Of a DNA stretch of 12,907 nt, positions 1 through 7,655 are shown piece by piece. The stretch spans positions 1 through 12,907 of the forward strand of contig CAJVYT010000079.1 of NCBI GenBank assembly GCA_913009765.1, read 5' to 3'. The DNA comes from an uncultured candidate division Zixibacteria bacterium. Lineage in GTDB: Bacteria; Zixibacteria; MSB-5A5; GN15; FEB-12. Made by a program: the position numbers and the translations under genes. How positions within the stretch are numbered: the stretch's first letter is position 1; every line of letters starts with the position of its first letter. A model generated the notes under the pieces. The model did not search any database, was not told the DNA's origin, and saw nothing but the letters and a program-made list of their open reading frames with translations.

Positions 1-97
1 GGCGCACGTCACGTGTCTCTAGAACAGAGTGTCGCTAGAAATTGATATTCCCTGTATCATAATATATCTGATTTTTGATTTTTTTCTTTTTTTTTTT
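1..97. other. Outer contig end, probably not genomic
   Basis: This stretch lies outside the left sequencing adapter and ends in a T-rich run (about 75-97) directly abutting it. A homopolymer just past the adapter end is what read-through beyond a library molecule produces (poly-A in the opposite orientation). No coding signal is visible. I infer it is read-through or chimeric sequence and would not annotate genes here. Confidence 0.7.
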
Positions 98-155
98 AAT
101 GATACGGCGACCACCGAGATCTACACTCTTTCCCTACACGACGCTCTTCCGATCT
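98..155 (+). other. Illumina P5 / read-1 adapter (contaminant)
   Basis: All 58 bases match the Illumina universal P5 adapter, from AATGATACGGCGACCACCGA to the terminal GCTCTTCCGATCT. It is library-construction sequence. Genomic sequence starts at about 156. The same adapter recurs inverted at 12737-12794, so both ends of the insert are adapter-capped. An open frame through here encodes the familiar artefact peptide NDTATTEIYTLSLHDALPI and is not a gene. Confidence 0.98.
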
Positions 156-156
156 T

Positions 157-1044
157 TTACTCCGCCGGTAAAAAATCAGGGTCAGACTCTTTAAGCATCT
201 GCAAAAAATTCACCGTTCCCGATCCAAAATATGCTTCAGGACGATGATACGCTTTATCTTTTAAAGCTGTGTCAACCGAGATAAAAGTATACCCCATCTC
301 TTTAATAGCTCCGAGCATTTCATCTAAAAAAACAGCATTGATTCTATTGGCACGAAGTTTTAATATCTGCTTACACGGACGACCTAACACTTCTAAAGAC
401 AAATTTTCCGATGCTTCGATTTCATCTAAGACATTATTGATATATTCATTCATAAGAGCAAAGTATGCTGTTGTATCCGGTTCTTTCCCCATTTTATCAA
501 GTGACATATTATACAGATAATCTTCAATTATAACAGTAGCAGGTACAACATAGAAATGTTTTGAATCTAAATATAAAGACAACTCTTTTTTCTTCTCCGA
601 TGTGTTCCCATAATGCAAATAAGGATATCTGAAATATTTTTTTCTCTGTCCAAAACCTTTAATCATTGGGTCTAATTCTTGTTCACCATGCCTGATATCA
701 TCAATAAATTGTGAAATACCAAGTTGATTTAAGTCTTGGTTAGAATAAGTCATATTCCCAAGTGTATGTCCGTTGTTTAACCACTCGCCTAAGATATCAA
801 AAGATTCCTGAATCTGCTCACCGACAACAAACCCGACCGCTTTCACATCATATTTTTTTAATGCTTGTAAAATTAAATATGTCACCGCTTCACGGTCAAC
901 ATCATGAAACCCAACCGCAACAGGAAGTTCATCAAATGAAATACAAATTTCTTTTTTTATTTTTTCTTTTTTAGAATTTTTAGCTGCCGATACAGATAGA
1001 ACCAACATAAAAAGAAAGATAAGAAATAATATAATTTTTTTCAT
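157..1044 (-). CDS. Secreted polysaccharide deacetylase-like protein, metal ligands lost
   Basis: A 295-residue protein from the ATG at 1044, which opens directly on a signal peptide (MKKIILFLIFLF...SVSAA, residues 1-21) with no lipobox cysteine. An ATG 24 bases upstream (1068) would put eight extra residues before the signal and overlap pyruvate kinase, so 1044 is preferred. The body follows the carbohydrate-esterase-4/NodB family: SFDEL (36-40), LGNMTYSNQDLN (95-106), FRYPYLHYG (138-146), ILKLRANRINA (217-227). Active members have FDD, NHTxxH and LxxHA at these places. Here the metal-binding Asp is Glu39, the two zinc histidines are Met98 and Asn102, and the late His is Arg221. I infer a non-hydrolytic, possibly glycan-binding, periplasmic protein. 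The gene follows pyruvate kinase by 7 bases. Its TAA is just inside the adapter boundary, so the C-terminus seems complete. Confidence 0.82.
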   Translation of the reverse strand: MKKIILFLIFLFMLVLSVSAAKNSKKEKIKKEICISFDELPVAVGFHDVDREAVTYLILQALKKYDVKAVGFVVGEQIQESFDILGEWLNNGHTLGNMTYSNQDLNQLGISQFIDDIRHGEQELDPMIKGFGQRKKYFRYPYLHYGNTSEKKKELSLYLDSKHFYVVPATVIIEDYLYNMSLDKMGKEPDTTAYFALMNEYINNVLDEIEASENLSLEVLGRPCKQILKLRANRINAVFLDEMLGAIKEMGYTFISVDTALKDKAYHRPEAYFGSGTVNFLQMLKESDPDFLPAE

Positions 1045-1051
1045 AATAACT

Positions 1052-2479
1052 CTATTTTTCAATCTCATGAATCATCATAAAGTTAGTAGGGGCGTTTGAA
1101 TCAAAAGGAAGTCCACCGGTAATTATCACTTTATCGTTGACATTAACCAACTCAAATTTCTGACCTACTTTTTGTATTATATTTATCATACTCCGAAAAC
1201 TTGTCGGTTTTTTTACTAAAACAGGATACACAGACCGTAATAATGTAAGTTTTGACAGTACTCTTTTTGTATAAGTTAACGCAATAACTCTCTGAGGCGG
1301 GAATAAGTTAGAAATAAGTCCTGCAGTAAATCCGCTTGATGTAAATGCAAATATTGCCTTTGCCTCAAACTCTGCCTGCAAAGAACTAACCGATTTTGCA
1401 ATCGCATGAGTCAGCTCTGACCGAATTAAATGTTGGTCTAAATGAGCATCAACATGCTTGCGTTTAGTAAATTTTTCAGATTTCAGAGCCACCCGTGCCA
1501 TTGTCTTGACTGTTTCAAGCGGATATTTTCCCGTAGCAGTTTCAGCAGACAGCATAACAGCATCAACATAATCAAACACCGCCGTGGCTACATCATTTAT
1601 CTCTGCTCTTGTTGCTCTTGGAGCAAACCGCATTGACTCAAGCATCTGAGTAGCTACAATTACCGGTTTATGATGATAATTAGCCAAAGTGATAATTTTC
1701 TTTTGAAGCTGAGGCAGTTCTTCAAATGGAAGTTCCACTCCCAAATCTCCACGAGCAACCATTACTCCGTCGGATAAAAGCATTATATTGTCAATATCAT
1801 CAATAGATTCTTTTTTCTCAAGTTTTGCAATAATATGCTGATCCCCTCCATATTTTTTAACCAATTTCTGAGCTTCAATAATATCATCGCCGGAGCGTAC
1901 AAACGACAGAGCTATAAAATCTGCCTTACAGACACATGCTGTTTTTATATCTTCAATATCTTTTTTTGTAATAGTAGGAATTCGAATATCTGAATCAGGT
2001 AAATTGATTCCTTTCCCACCAAGAATAACTCCATTATTACCAATTTCTAATACAATTTTTTGTTTGGAAATTTTTTGTACATGTAAAACAATATTGCCGT
2101 CATCAATAAACACCCGTTCGTTTTTTTTCACCGATGCGATAATTGCCGGATGGTTCACACCAATAACTCGATTTGCTATATTTGTTTCACCGGTTGTGAG
2201 AGTCAGAGATTCACCTTGGGTGATTGGAAACTCTCCTTCAAAATGATCCAACCTTAATTTAGGACCTGAGATATCAAATAGAATACCTATCGGAAATAAT
2301 GCTTTGGCAGTTCCTTTTCGAATAACAGACACAGCTTTTTTAAAATCATCTGTTTCCCCATGTGAACAATTAACCCGAAAGACATTGATACCGGCATCTA
2401 CAAGTTGTCTCACTTTGGAACTATTGGCAATAGCAGGACCATAGGTCGCTATTATTTTTGTTTTCTTTAAATCTTTCAT
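1052..2479 (-). CDS. pyk: Pyruvate kinase
   Basis: Transfers phosphate from phosphoenolpyruvate to ADP, the last step of glycolysis, in the cytoplasm. The 475 residues match the usual bacterial length. Visible motifs: TKIIATYGP near the N-terminus, FRVNCSHG (34-41, normally RxNFSHG) with the substrate/K+ site residues Arg35, Asn37 and Ser39, a B domain at roughly 75-160, IAKLEKKE (217-224) with the catalytic lysine Lys219 and metal ligand Glu221, VARGDLGVELP (241-251) with metal ligand Asp245, and ATQMLESM plus MLSAETATGKYP in the barrel. The C-terminal domain ends in GGLPFDSNAPTNFMMIHEI, the counterpart of the usual G(T)TNxIKVH tail. Starts at ATG 2479 with only a weak SD (TGAAG). It is first in a minus-strand unit with the deacetylase-like gene and is divergent from the signalling operon. 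Catalytic residues are intact. Confidence 0.97.
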   Translation of the reverse strand: MKDLKKTKIIATYGPAIANSSKVRQLVDAGINVFRVNCSHGETDDFKKAVSVIRKGTAKALFPIGILFDISGPKLRLDHFEGEFPITQGESLTLTTGETNIANRVIGVNHPAIIASVKKNERVFIDDGNIVLHVQKISKQKIVLEIGNNGVILGGKGINLPDSDIRIPTITKKDIEDIKTACVCKADFIALSFVRSGDDIIEAQKLVKKYGGDQHIIAKLEKKESIDDIDNIMLLSDGVMVARGDLGVELPFEELPQLQKKIITLANYHHKPVIVATQMLESMRFAPRATRAEINDVATAVFDYVDAVMLSAETATGKYPLETVKTMARVALKSEKFTKRKHVDAHLDQHLIRSELTHAIAKSVSSLQAEFEAKAIFAFTSSGFTAGLISNLFPPQRVIALTYTKRVLSKLTLLRSVYPVLVKKPTSFRSMINIIQKVGQKFELVNVNDKVIITGGLPFDSNAPTNFMMIHEIEK

Positions 2480-2552
2480 ACTTCATTGAGTAGTATCTAT
2501 TTACTTAGAAATCAACTAAAAACTATCTCATCTCAGAAACAATAACTAAAGA

Positions 2553-2580
2553 TTCAACTGTTTCATCCGATAAATATTAT
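2553..2580 (+). promoter_or_regulatory. Possible sigma-70-type promoter of the signalling operon
   Basis: TTCAAC (2553-2558), a 16-base spacer and TATTAT (2575-2580) lie about 50 bases before the TTG start at 2631, in the only gap between the divergent pyruvate kinase gene and the operon. No sigma-54 -24/-12 element (GG-N10-GC) stood out. This is by eye and AT-rich sequence gives false hits. Confidence 0.3.
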
Positions 2581-2630
2581 GTACCAAATTGAAACAGCTA
2601 AATACACTTATATCTCAAGGATGAGAAATT

Positions 2631-3560
2631 TTGGAAACAATAAATCAAGAACTAAACAGATTAACAGCCGAAAACGACAAAAACCATACCCTTGTGGACT
2701 CTTCATTATCTTCAATGTTATGGCATATCGTATTGTACGGCAGAATTTCCGTAAAAGATTCCCTATTTTTGGATTCATTGACACCTCAACATTGCTCTTT
2801 ATTTCTTGTCAATGATTCAAAAACCATCTATGCTTCCGATACGCTTTTAGAAAAACCTGAACTAATTACAACAAACATGAATTTCTCTTATGAAGCATCG
2901 TATGCTCAACAGGTATGTGACAACAAAAATGGATTATTCAGAATTCTCACAATACCGCTTAATAAAAATATACTTATCGGTTTGGCGGCACCGGCAGGTT
3001 TGGGTTCAATATCTACTATTGAAGATGCCTTCCTGCACAAAATATGTCACTTCCGACAAGAACATTCCCATGTTGTACACAGCAGAGACAACTTATATGA
3101 AGCCACTAAAAAAACTGATCCAATTTTAATTATTAACCGGAGCGATGACCAGATAATTGGATGTAACAAATCAGCACTCTCATTTTTTAATATAACCTCA
3201 AATGATATAATAGATACTGATTTACAGATATTACAAAAAAAATGTTCTAAAGCATCCAAGCGAAAAATACAAATCACAAACAGTACAATTGGAAAAACAG
3301 ACTGTTCTGTCGTACAGTTCACTCTCAATAAATCGGACTCTCTCAAAACCGAAAATATTACCGAAGAGCTGAAATCACACGCTGAACATCTTATCAAATT
3401 ATACAGAGAATTACAAATCGAACAAAATATACGCCCGGAACATATTAAAACAAAAATAGCCGCAGTCAACAGATGTTACCAGAACATTTCTCAGCTGCAT
3501 ACGAATGAAAAAAAAGAACATCGTAAACATACAGGACACACAGATGCAGTCAAACGTTAA
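2631..3560 (+). CDS. GAF-like/PAS-like sensory protein without kinase domain
   Basis: A 309-residue soluble protein with no signal peptide or membrane segment. It starts at TTG 2631, chosen because AAGGA lies 9 bases upstream (2617-2621); the ATG at 2621 is in another, short frame. Residues about 25-140 resemble a GAF-type sensor (CSLFLVNDSKTIYAS, then LTIPLNKNILIGLAAP). Residues about 150-232 look like a PAS domain (PILIINRSDDQIIGCNKSAL, then SFFNITSNDIIDTDL). Residues 240-290 are helical and could dimerise. There is no H-box or ATP-binding kinase module and no output domain, so on its own it cannot phosphorylate anything. It overlaps the NtrC-like gene and is the first gene of a three-gene operon, so I infer that it senses a ligand or redox state and acts on that regulator by direct contact. 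The domain calls are by eye and the PAS call is the better of the two. Confidence 0.7.
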   Translation: METINQELNRLTAENDKNHTLVDSSLSSMLWHIVLYGRISVKDSLFLDSLTPQHCSLFLVNDSKTIYASDTLLEKPELITTNMNFSYEASYAQQVCDNKNGLFRILTIPLNKNILIGLAAPAGLGSISTIEDAFLHKICHFRQEHSHVVHSRDNLYEATKKTDPILIINRSDDQIIGCNKSALSFFNITSNDIIDTDLQILQKKCSKASKRKIQITNSTIGKTDCSVVQFTLNKSDSLKTENITEELKSHAEHLIKLYRELQIEQNIRPEHIKTKIAAVNRCYQNISQLHTNEKKEHRKHTGHTDAVKR

Positions 3561-4905
3561 AATCTTAGCCGTTAATATCCCTATTGAATTATCTGATAAA
3601 CTTTTTAAAGGTTTCTCAGACAATCAATTCACGATTACAATGGCTGATAGTTTATATTCTCAAACTACATCACAAGCAGTTGAAAACTGCCGGATAATTT
3701 TAGTAAAAACCGATAATAATTTATATTCCCCAAAACAACTTTCTACGTTCTGCCAAAGCAACCCATTTATCGAAATAATTGGGATTCATACGGAAAATGA
3801 TTTTAAAAAACATGAGTTTATTCAAGCCGGACTATTTGATATAGTGACTGAAAATTGTTCCTATGATGAGCTGATGACAATTTTACTCAAAGCAGAAAAA
3901 AACCAAAAAAACAAAACAGAAATCTCACGATTAAAACAATATGTCGCAATGAACTTTGGATTTGACAATTTAATCGGCGACTCAAAACAAATGTCTCGTC
4001 TCAAAGATAAAATAAGAAAAGTTTCCCCGACAGATATATCTGTTTTACTTAGCGGTCCATCCGGTTCAGGAAAATCACTTACCGCCAAGATAATGCATCA
4101 CCATTCCGAGAGAAGAAAACAGCCGTTTGTTATACTTGATTCAACCTCAACCCCGACTGCCATATTTGACGATTTACTGTTTGGAAATAAAAATTCGCAG
4201 AACATATCACTTCTTGAAAAAGCTGACAAGGGCACTCTTTTTATCAAAGATGTTCATCTTCTCCCAATGCCGATACAGCATAAACTAATTCAATTTATGC
4301 ATTCAAACAGATTAGAAGATGCTGATAATTCTACATCACTTTCTGTCAGGTTTCTATCGTCAACAAACCACAATTTACACAACTTAGTAAGTTCAGGTAC
4401 ATTTGAAAAAGAACTTTATCATTTATTAAGTGAAGTGTCTATTGCTATACCTCACTTACAAGAGAGGCTTGATGATATAGAATCACTGGTAGAATATTTT
4501 GCCCGTAAAATCTCATATGAAACCGACCGTCCTATATATACATTCAGCAGGTCAGTTTTAGAGTTGTTATACAATCACCAATGGTCTGAAAATATAAGAG
4601 AACTTGAAAATATAATCAAAAGAGCTGCTGCTCTTTGCCGAACATCTCAAATTGAGGAAAAAGATATCCTCTTTATTGAATCAGCAAATGCCTACTCATC
4701 AACAAGCAAATTCACCGTTAATATGACGACTGACAAAGGTAGTGGAATACTTGATGAAGGACAGCGTTCACTCATAGTGAAAACACTGGACGATAATAAT
4801 TGGAACTATACCCAAACAGCCCAGGAACTCGGTATAGGACGAACAACTCTTTGGCGTAAAGTAAAAAAATATAACCTCAAAAAAGAATCGACAGAACTTG
4901 TCTGA
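3544..4905 (+). CDS. Degenerate NtrC-like regulator lacking GAFTGA and catalytic residues
   Basis: 453 residues from ATG 3544, which has AGGA 7 bases upstream (3533-3536) and overlaps the previous gene by 17 bases. An in-frame ATG at 3505 lacks an SD and would give 466 residues; the numbers here use the 466 frame. Order: receiver-like domain (about 15-125), linker helix, AAA+ sigma-54-activator domain (about 155-390), Fis-type helix-turn-helix (about 418-457, YTQTAQELGIGRTTLWRKV). The receiver lacks the acidic pair, the phosphoacceptor Asp (IILVKTD) and the switch Lys. In the AAA+ domain, Walker A (GPSGSGKS, 184-191) and sensor II (ENIRELEN) remain. LFGNKNSQNISLLEKADKG skips about nine residues including the sigma-54-contacting GAFTGA loop. 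Walker B reads GTLFIKDV instead of GTLFLDEI, and the Arg-finger segment reads FEKELYHLLSE instead of FREDLYYRLN. I infer a DNA-binding regulator that does not activate sigma-54 polymerase and probably binds but does not hydrolyse ATP. Confidence 0.88.
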   Translation: MQSNVKILAVNIPIELSDKLFKGFSDNQFTITMADSLYSQTTSQAVENCRIILVKTDNNLYSPKQLSTFCQSNPFIEIIGIHTENDFKKHEFIQAGLFDIVTENCSYDELMTILLKAEKNQKNKTEISRLKQYVAMNFGFDNLIGDSKQMSRLKDKIRKVSPTDISVLLSGPSGSGKSLTAKIMHHHSERRKQPFVILDSTSTPTAIFDDLLFGNKNSQNISLLEKADKGTLFIKDVHLLPMPIQHKLIQFMHSNRLEDADNSTSLSVRFLSSTNHNLHNLVSSGTFEKELYHLLSEVSIAIPHLQERLDDIESLVEYFARKISYETDRPIYTFSRSVLELLYNHQWSENIRELENIIKRAAALCRTSQIEEKDILFIESANAYSSTSKFTVNMTTDKGSGILDEGQRSLIVKTLDDNNWNYTQTAQELGIGRTTLWRKVKKYNLKKESTELV

Positions 4906-4923
4906 AAAATAGGACTTTATTAA

Positions 4924-5451
4924 ATGTGTGCATATCGCAGTTATCTTTCAGAAAAACGAGATTTGTCATTTAATTTTGAATCAGAACTTCCACAAGATGC
5001 AAATATCTCGGATATTTTTTGTGAATTAACAAGACGGCTTGAAATAAAATTTAACATCAAAAAAGGTGTCTTGGTTATTAGAAACCAAAACGAAAATTCT
5101 TTCTTAGCAGTCTCAACTTGGAACAAGGGAGAATTTTTAGATGGTTTGGCAATCTCTCTCCCAACAGAACCATCTTTGTTTGAACAAGTTGCTTCTGACG
5201 GTCATGTTTTTTCTGACAGCTACGGCGGAATCTTTAGCGGAAATTTCTTTGAAAAAAAATTATTGTTAGACCTTAACAGCAAATCGTATATGCTGCACCC
5301 TCTCAAACATGAAGGAAAAATTATCGGGATGATTGGATATAGTTCTCATGAAGACCTTGCTTTTTCTGTCTTTGAAGAAGGGATACTTTTAGATATTACC
5401 TCTAAATTTGCTAAAATCATTTCAGAAAAAAGATTAAACAACTCTCTCTAA
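4924..5451 (+). CDS. Small GAF-like domain protein
   Basis: A 175-residue cytoplasmic protein that appears to be one GAF-type sensor domain: N-terminal helix (DISDIFCELTRRL-like, about 27-41), a strand pair (GVLVIRNQNENSFLAVSTW), a central region (EQVASDGHVFSDSYG), then SYMLHPLKHEGKIIGMIGYS, the characteristic late GAF hairpin, and a closing helix (FEEGILLDITSKFAKIISEK). It starts at ATG 4924 with AGGA at 4911-4914, 18 bases after the regulator's stop. There is no output domain. It is third in the operon, so I infer that it modulates the NtrC-like protein as a ligand-binding partner or is a second input. Its TAA is separated by one base from the stop of the convergent mltG. The fold call is by pattern, so GAF is likely but not certain. 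Confidence 0.72.
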   Translation: MCAYRSYLSEKRDLSFNFESELPQDANISDIFCELTRRLEIKFNIKKGVLVIRNQNENSFLAVSTWNKGEFLDGLAISLPTEPSLFEQVASDGHVFSDSYGGIFSGNFFEKKLLLDLNSKSYMLHPLKHEGKIIGMIGYSSHEDLAFSVFEEGILLDITSKFAKIISEKRLNNSL

Positions 5452-5452
5452 C

Positions 5453-6442
5453 TTATTTTTGTGACCGTATTCGTCTGATGGCTCTATTATGCTCAGCATT
5501 TGTTTTTGAAAAGTAATGTGTCCCTTTATTATCTGCCACAAAATAAAGATACTCAGTTGTCTCGGGATGAATAGCTGCTTTGATTGATGCCAGCCCGGGT
5601 GAATTTATTGGTGTTGGAGGTAATCCTCTATGTATATAGGTATTGTACGGCGTATCTTTTCGTAAATCTTTTTTATACAATGGTCTTGCTAACCCTCCCA
5701 AACCATATATAACTGTCGGGTCAGCATCAAGTTTCATTTTTTTTCGTAAACGGTTATGATACACCGAGGATACCAACCGCCTTTCACCGCCAACACCGGT
5801 TTCAGATTCAATAATAGATGCCAAAATAATTATTTCATTATGTGTGAGGTTATTCGGTAAACTATCAGTCCAGATATCTTTAGTTTGCAGTTGAAACATA
5901 CCAACTAATTCTTTGACCACTGTCTTTTCATCTATTCCCCATGGGAAGTAATATGTTTCAGGAAACAGATATCCCTCAAGTGACGGTATTCCTAATTGTT
6001 TTAAAAATGCAGTATCATTTTTTAAATTATAGATTTTTGCAGAGTCAAGCTCCATACGTTTTGCAAGAAGTGATGCTGTTTCCCATATCATATTTCCCTC
6101 GGGGATAGTTACTTTGATTTTCAGAAAATCACCGTTTTGTAAACGTTCCAATACCGAACGACAGGAATTCTTCCCTGAGAAATCGTATCTTCCCGGGATA
6201 AGTTTTTTATCAATCCCCTTAAACTGTGCCGGATATTTTAACATAAAACGAGAGTCAATAACATGCTCTTGTAAAAGTTTTGAACTTATTTCTGAAAAAG
6301 AACTTCCCGATTTTATTATAAGAGTAACTGTTTTATCACCTAAATCTATTTCTTCGGTGTACATACGGTAGAAAAATATTGAAGCTATTAATACAATTAG
6401 TATTGACATAAAAACTAATTTTAACACCAAATTTTTAAACAT
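5453..6442 (-). CDS. mltG: Endolytic murein transglycosylase MltG (YceG-like)
   Basis: Cleaves nascent peptidoglycan strands within the chain, releasing them from the membrane and setting glycan length. 329 residues: an N-terminal membrane anchor (about 6-25), a LysM-like stretch (VTLIIKSGSSFSEISSKL, about 39-56), IPEGNMIWETASLLAKRM (113-130), EGYLFPETYYFPWG (156-169), the catalytic-glutamate motif ASIIESETG (208-216), the DADPTVIYGLG segment (229-239), and the C-terminal YNTYIHRGLPPTPINSPG and ALYFVA-type (YLYFVADNKGTHYFS) motifs. All family signatures are present and the length is normal. It starts at ATG 6442 with AAAGG five bases upstream. That SD overlaps the TAA of ruvX, so translation of the two is probably coupled. 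ruvX-mltG adjacency is common in bacteria and supports both calls. Confidence 0.96.
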   Translation of the reverse strand: MFKNLVLKLVFMSILIVLIASIFFYRMYTEEIDLGDKTVTLIIKSGSSFSEISSKLLQEHVIDSRFMLKYPAQFKGIDKKLIPGRYDFSGKNSCRSVLERLQNGDFLKIKVTIPEGNMIWETASLLAKRMELDSAKIYNLKNDTAFLKQLGIPSLEGYLFPETYYFPWGIDEKTVVKELVGMFQLQTKDIWTDSLPNNLTHNEIIILASIIESETGVGGERRLVSSVYHNRLRKKMKLDADPTVIYGLGGLARPLYKKDLRKDTPYNTYIHRGLPPTPINSPGLASIKAAIHPETTEYLYFVADNKGTHYFSKTNAEHNRAIRRIRSQK

Positions 6443-6450
6443 ACTAACCT

Positions 6451-6879
6451 TTATTGCAGTTCTTCTAAAAACCGTTCGAGAATTATTACTGCCGCCAAAC
6501 GGTCAATTCTCTTTTTATCTTTGCCGACTTTTTGTCCATGAGCATGCAGAATCTTGGTTGCTTCTATTGAGCTTGCATGTTCATCTACTCGAAACAGTTT
6601 CCCGATGTAAGTCTCTTGTAATTTATTGATAAACTTGTCAATCTCACGACACTTATCAGATTTATCGCCGGATTTTAAAAGTGGGTAACCAAAAACAACT
6701 CCGTTCGGTTTGTATTCCTCTATTAATGCCAATATCTTTACAAGAGCATCTTTTTGTGATTTTACCTCAAGAGTTGTCAATGCCGAGGCAATTACCCCCA
6801 TCGGGTCAGATTTGGCGACACCGATACGTCGGGTTCCATAGTCAATTGCCAGAAATTCTTTATTGTACTTGTCATTCAT
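6451..6879 (-). CDS. ruvX: RuvX/YqgF, putative pre-16S rRNA nuclease
   Basis: RNase H-like fold nuclease of the YqgF family, proposed to process the 5' end of 16S rRNA and earlier named a Holliday-junction resolvase. 142 residues is the typical size. The three acidic sites are visible: Asp13 in LAIDYGTRRIGVA (10-22), the DE of FRVDEHASSIEA (97-108, family consensus DERxTSxxA, with Arg/Thr altered here to His/Ala), and Asp126 in RIDRLAAVIILERFLEE (family DSxAAxxIL, with Ser replaced by Arg). It also has VVFGYPLLKSGDKS in place of the usual VVGLPLxxDG loop. It is the first gene of a two-gene unit with mltG. Upstream lies the repeat-rich island rather than alaS, which is the partner in some genomes. 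Confidence 0.93.
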   Translation of the reverse strand: MNDKYNKEFLAIDYGTRRIGVAKSDPMGVIASALTTLEVKSQKDALVKILALIEEYKPNGVVFGYPLLKSGDKSDKCREIDKFINKLQETYIGKLFRVDEHASSIEATKILHAHGQKVGKDKKRIDRLAAVIILERFLEELQ

Positions 6880-6929
6880 GATGTGAATGTACGTTTTTTT
6901 TATATACAGGTCAATTTATGTTTACGTTT

Positions 6930-6957
6930 GTCATTCTTTGACTCCGCTTAAGGTGAC
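6930..6957 (-). repeat. Dispersed GTCAT...GGAGTC repeat, copy 1
   Basis: Read on the minus strand it gives GTCACCTTAAGCGGAGTCAAAGAATG. The segment 6932-6947 matches the inverse of 7119-7134 at 15 of 16 bases. It belongs to the family seen at 7100-7134, 10292-10316, 11104-11126 and 11153-11178. Confidence 0.7.
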
Positions 6958-7099
6958 TCGGCTTTGTAAAAACTGGTCTGCCTGTTCATACAAGAAAGGT
7001 TGAGGCATGCCTCAACTCTACAATATAATTTACATCGTTCTGTTGGTTCCTGATTCACTGAAAGTGAATTGTGAACTGACAGAAAATAGTTTACAATAA

Positions 7100-7134
7100 G
7101 TCATACTGACCCGTCTAGGCGGAGTCAAAGTATG
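7100..7134 (+). repeat. Dispersed GTCATACTGA...GTC-AAGTATG repeat, copy 2
   Basis: Begins GTCATACTGA and ends GGCGGAGTCAAAGTATG. CATACT and AGTATG can pair, so each unit is a small hairpin. It is inverted relative to copy 1, and the two could also pair across 140 bases. Confidence 0.7.
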
Positions 7135-7246
7135 TTCATTTTTTTAAATTCTTTTGAACTCCTCTCCGTGCTTGACACGGAATCCAGTCTTGTAGGGCGA
7201 ACTACGCCAAGACGTACTTAAAGACTTTAGTGGTTCTGTTACTGAT

Positions 7247-7271
7247 GGCGGAAATGCTAAAGATTTCCGCC
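7247..7271. repeat. Perfect 9-bp stem hairpin
   Basis: GGCGGAAAT, loop GCTAAAG, ATTTCCGCC. It is the longest uninterrupted stem in the island and is not followed by a T-run, so it is not an obvious terminator. A similar but different hairpin lies at 10486-10504. Confidence 0.75.
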
Positions 7272-7563
7272 CTACGAATTTTATTCGTTTTGTAAAATGG
7301 GTTCGTTTCGCATATAAAATATCTTTTTAAAACCGTTTTTCCATTCTATTTTTCGCCGTAAACAAAACAGGCTTAACCTGTTACAGAGAAATGGCTTTGC
7401 TTTAACAAATGGCTTAAAGCCATTTTCGATAATATTCCCAAACACCATCCTCAACTTGATTGGGGATTGTACATAAAATTTTCTCTTTAATAATTAAGTT
7501 ATTCATAATAGAAAGTGGATTTGGAAATTACAATGGCGTTATAGTGAATGTGTGGTTGAAGAT

Positions 7564-7585
7564 TGGCAGACGAGGGCGTCTGCCA
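7564..7585. repeat. 8-bp stem hairpin
   Basis: TGGCAGAC, loop GAGGGC, GTCTGCCA. It is followed by ATACAC with no T-run on either side, so I read it as a repeat rather than a terminator. Confidence 0.65.
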
Positions 7586-7599
7586 TACACTAAAAAGAA

Positions 7600-7655
7600 G
7601 GCGGGATCACAGGGATCCAGCCCTACAGTAACTGGACTCCGACAAAGAGGGAGCC
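7600..7655. repeat. Cluster of GATCCAG / GGACTCC repeat fragments
   Basis: GGGATCACAGGGATCC followed by AGCCCTACAGTAAC and then TGGACTCCGAC (7633-7643). This last stretch is the exact inverse of 10387-10397 (GTCGGAGTCCA), so the same element occurs in both spacers in opposite orientations. Confidence 0.6.

Noticed and set aside
2480..2630. Sigma-54 (-24/-12) promoter for the NtrC-like operon
   Set aside because: I saw no GG-N10-GC element, and the only promoter-like pair is of sigma-70 type.
3505..3543. Longer N-terminus of the NtrC-like regulator from ATG 3505
   Set aside because: It has no SD, whereas ATG 3544 has AGGA at 7-base spacing and begins at the first receiver strand.
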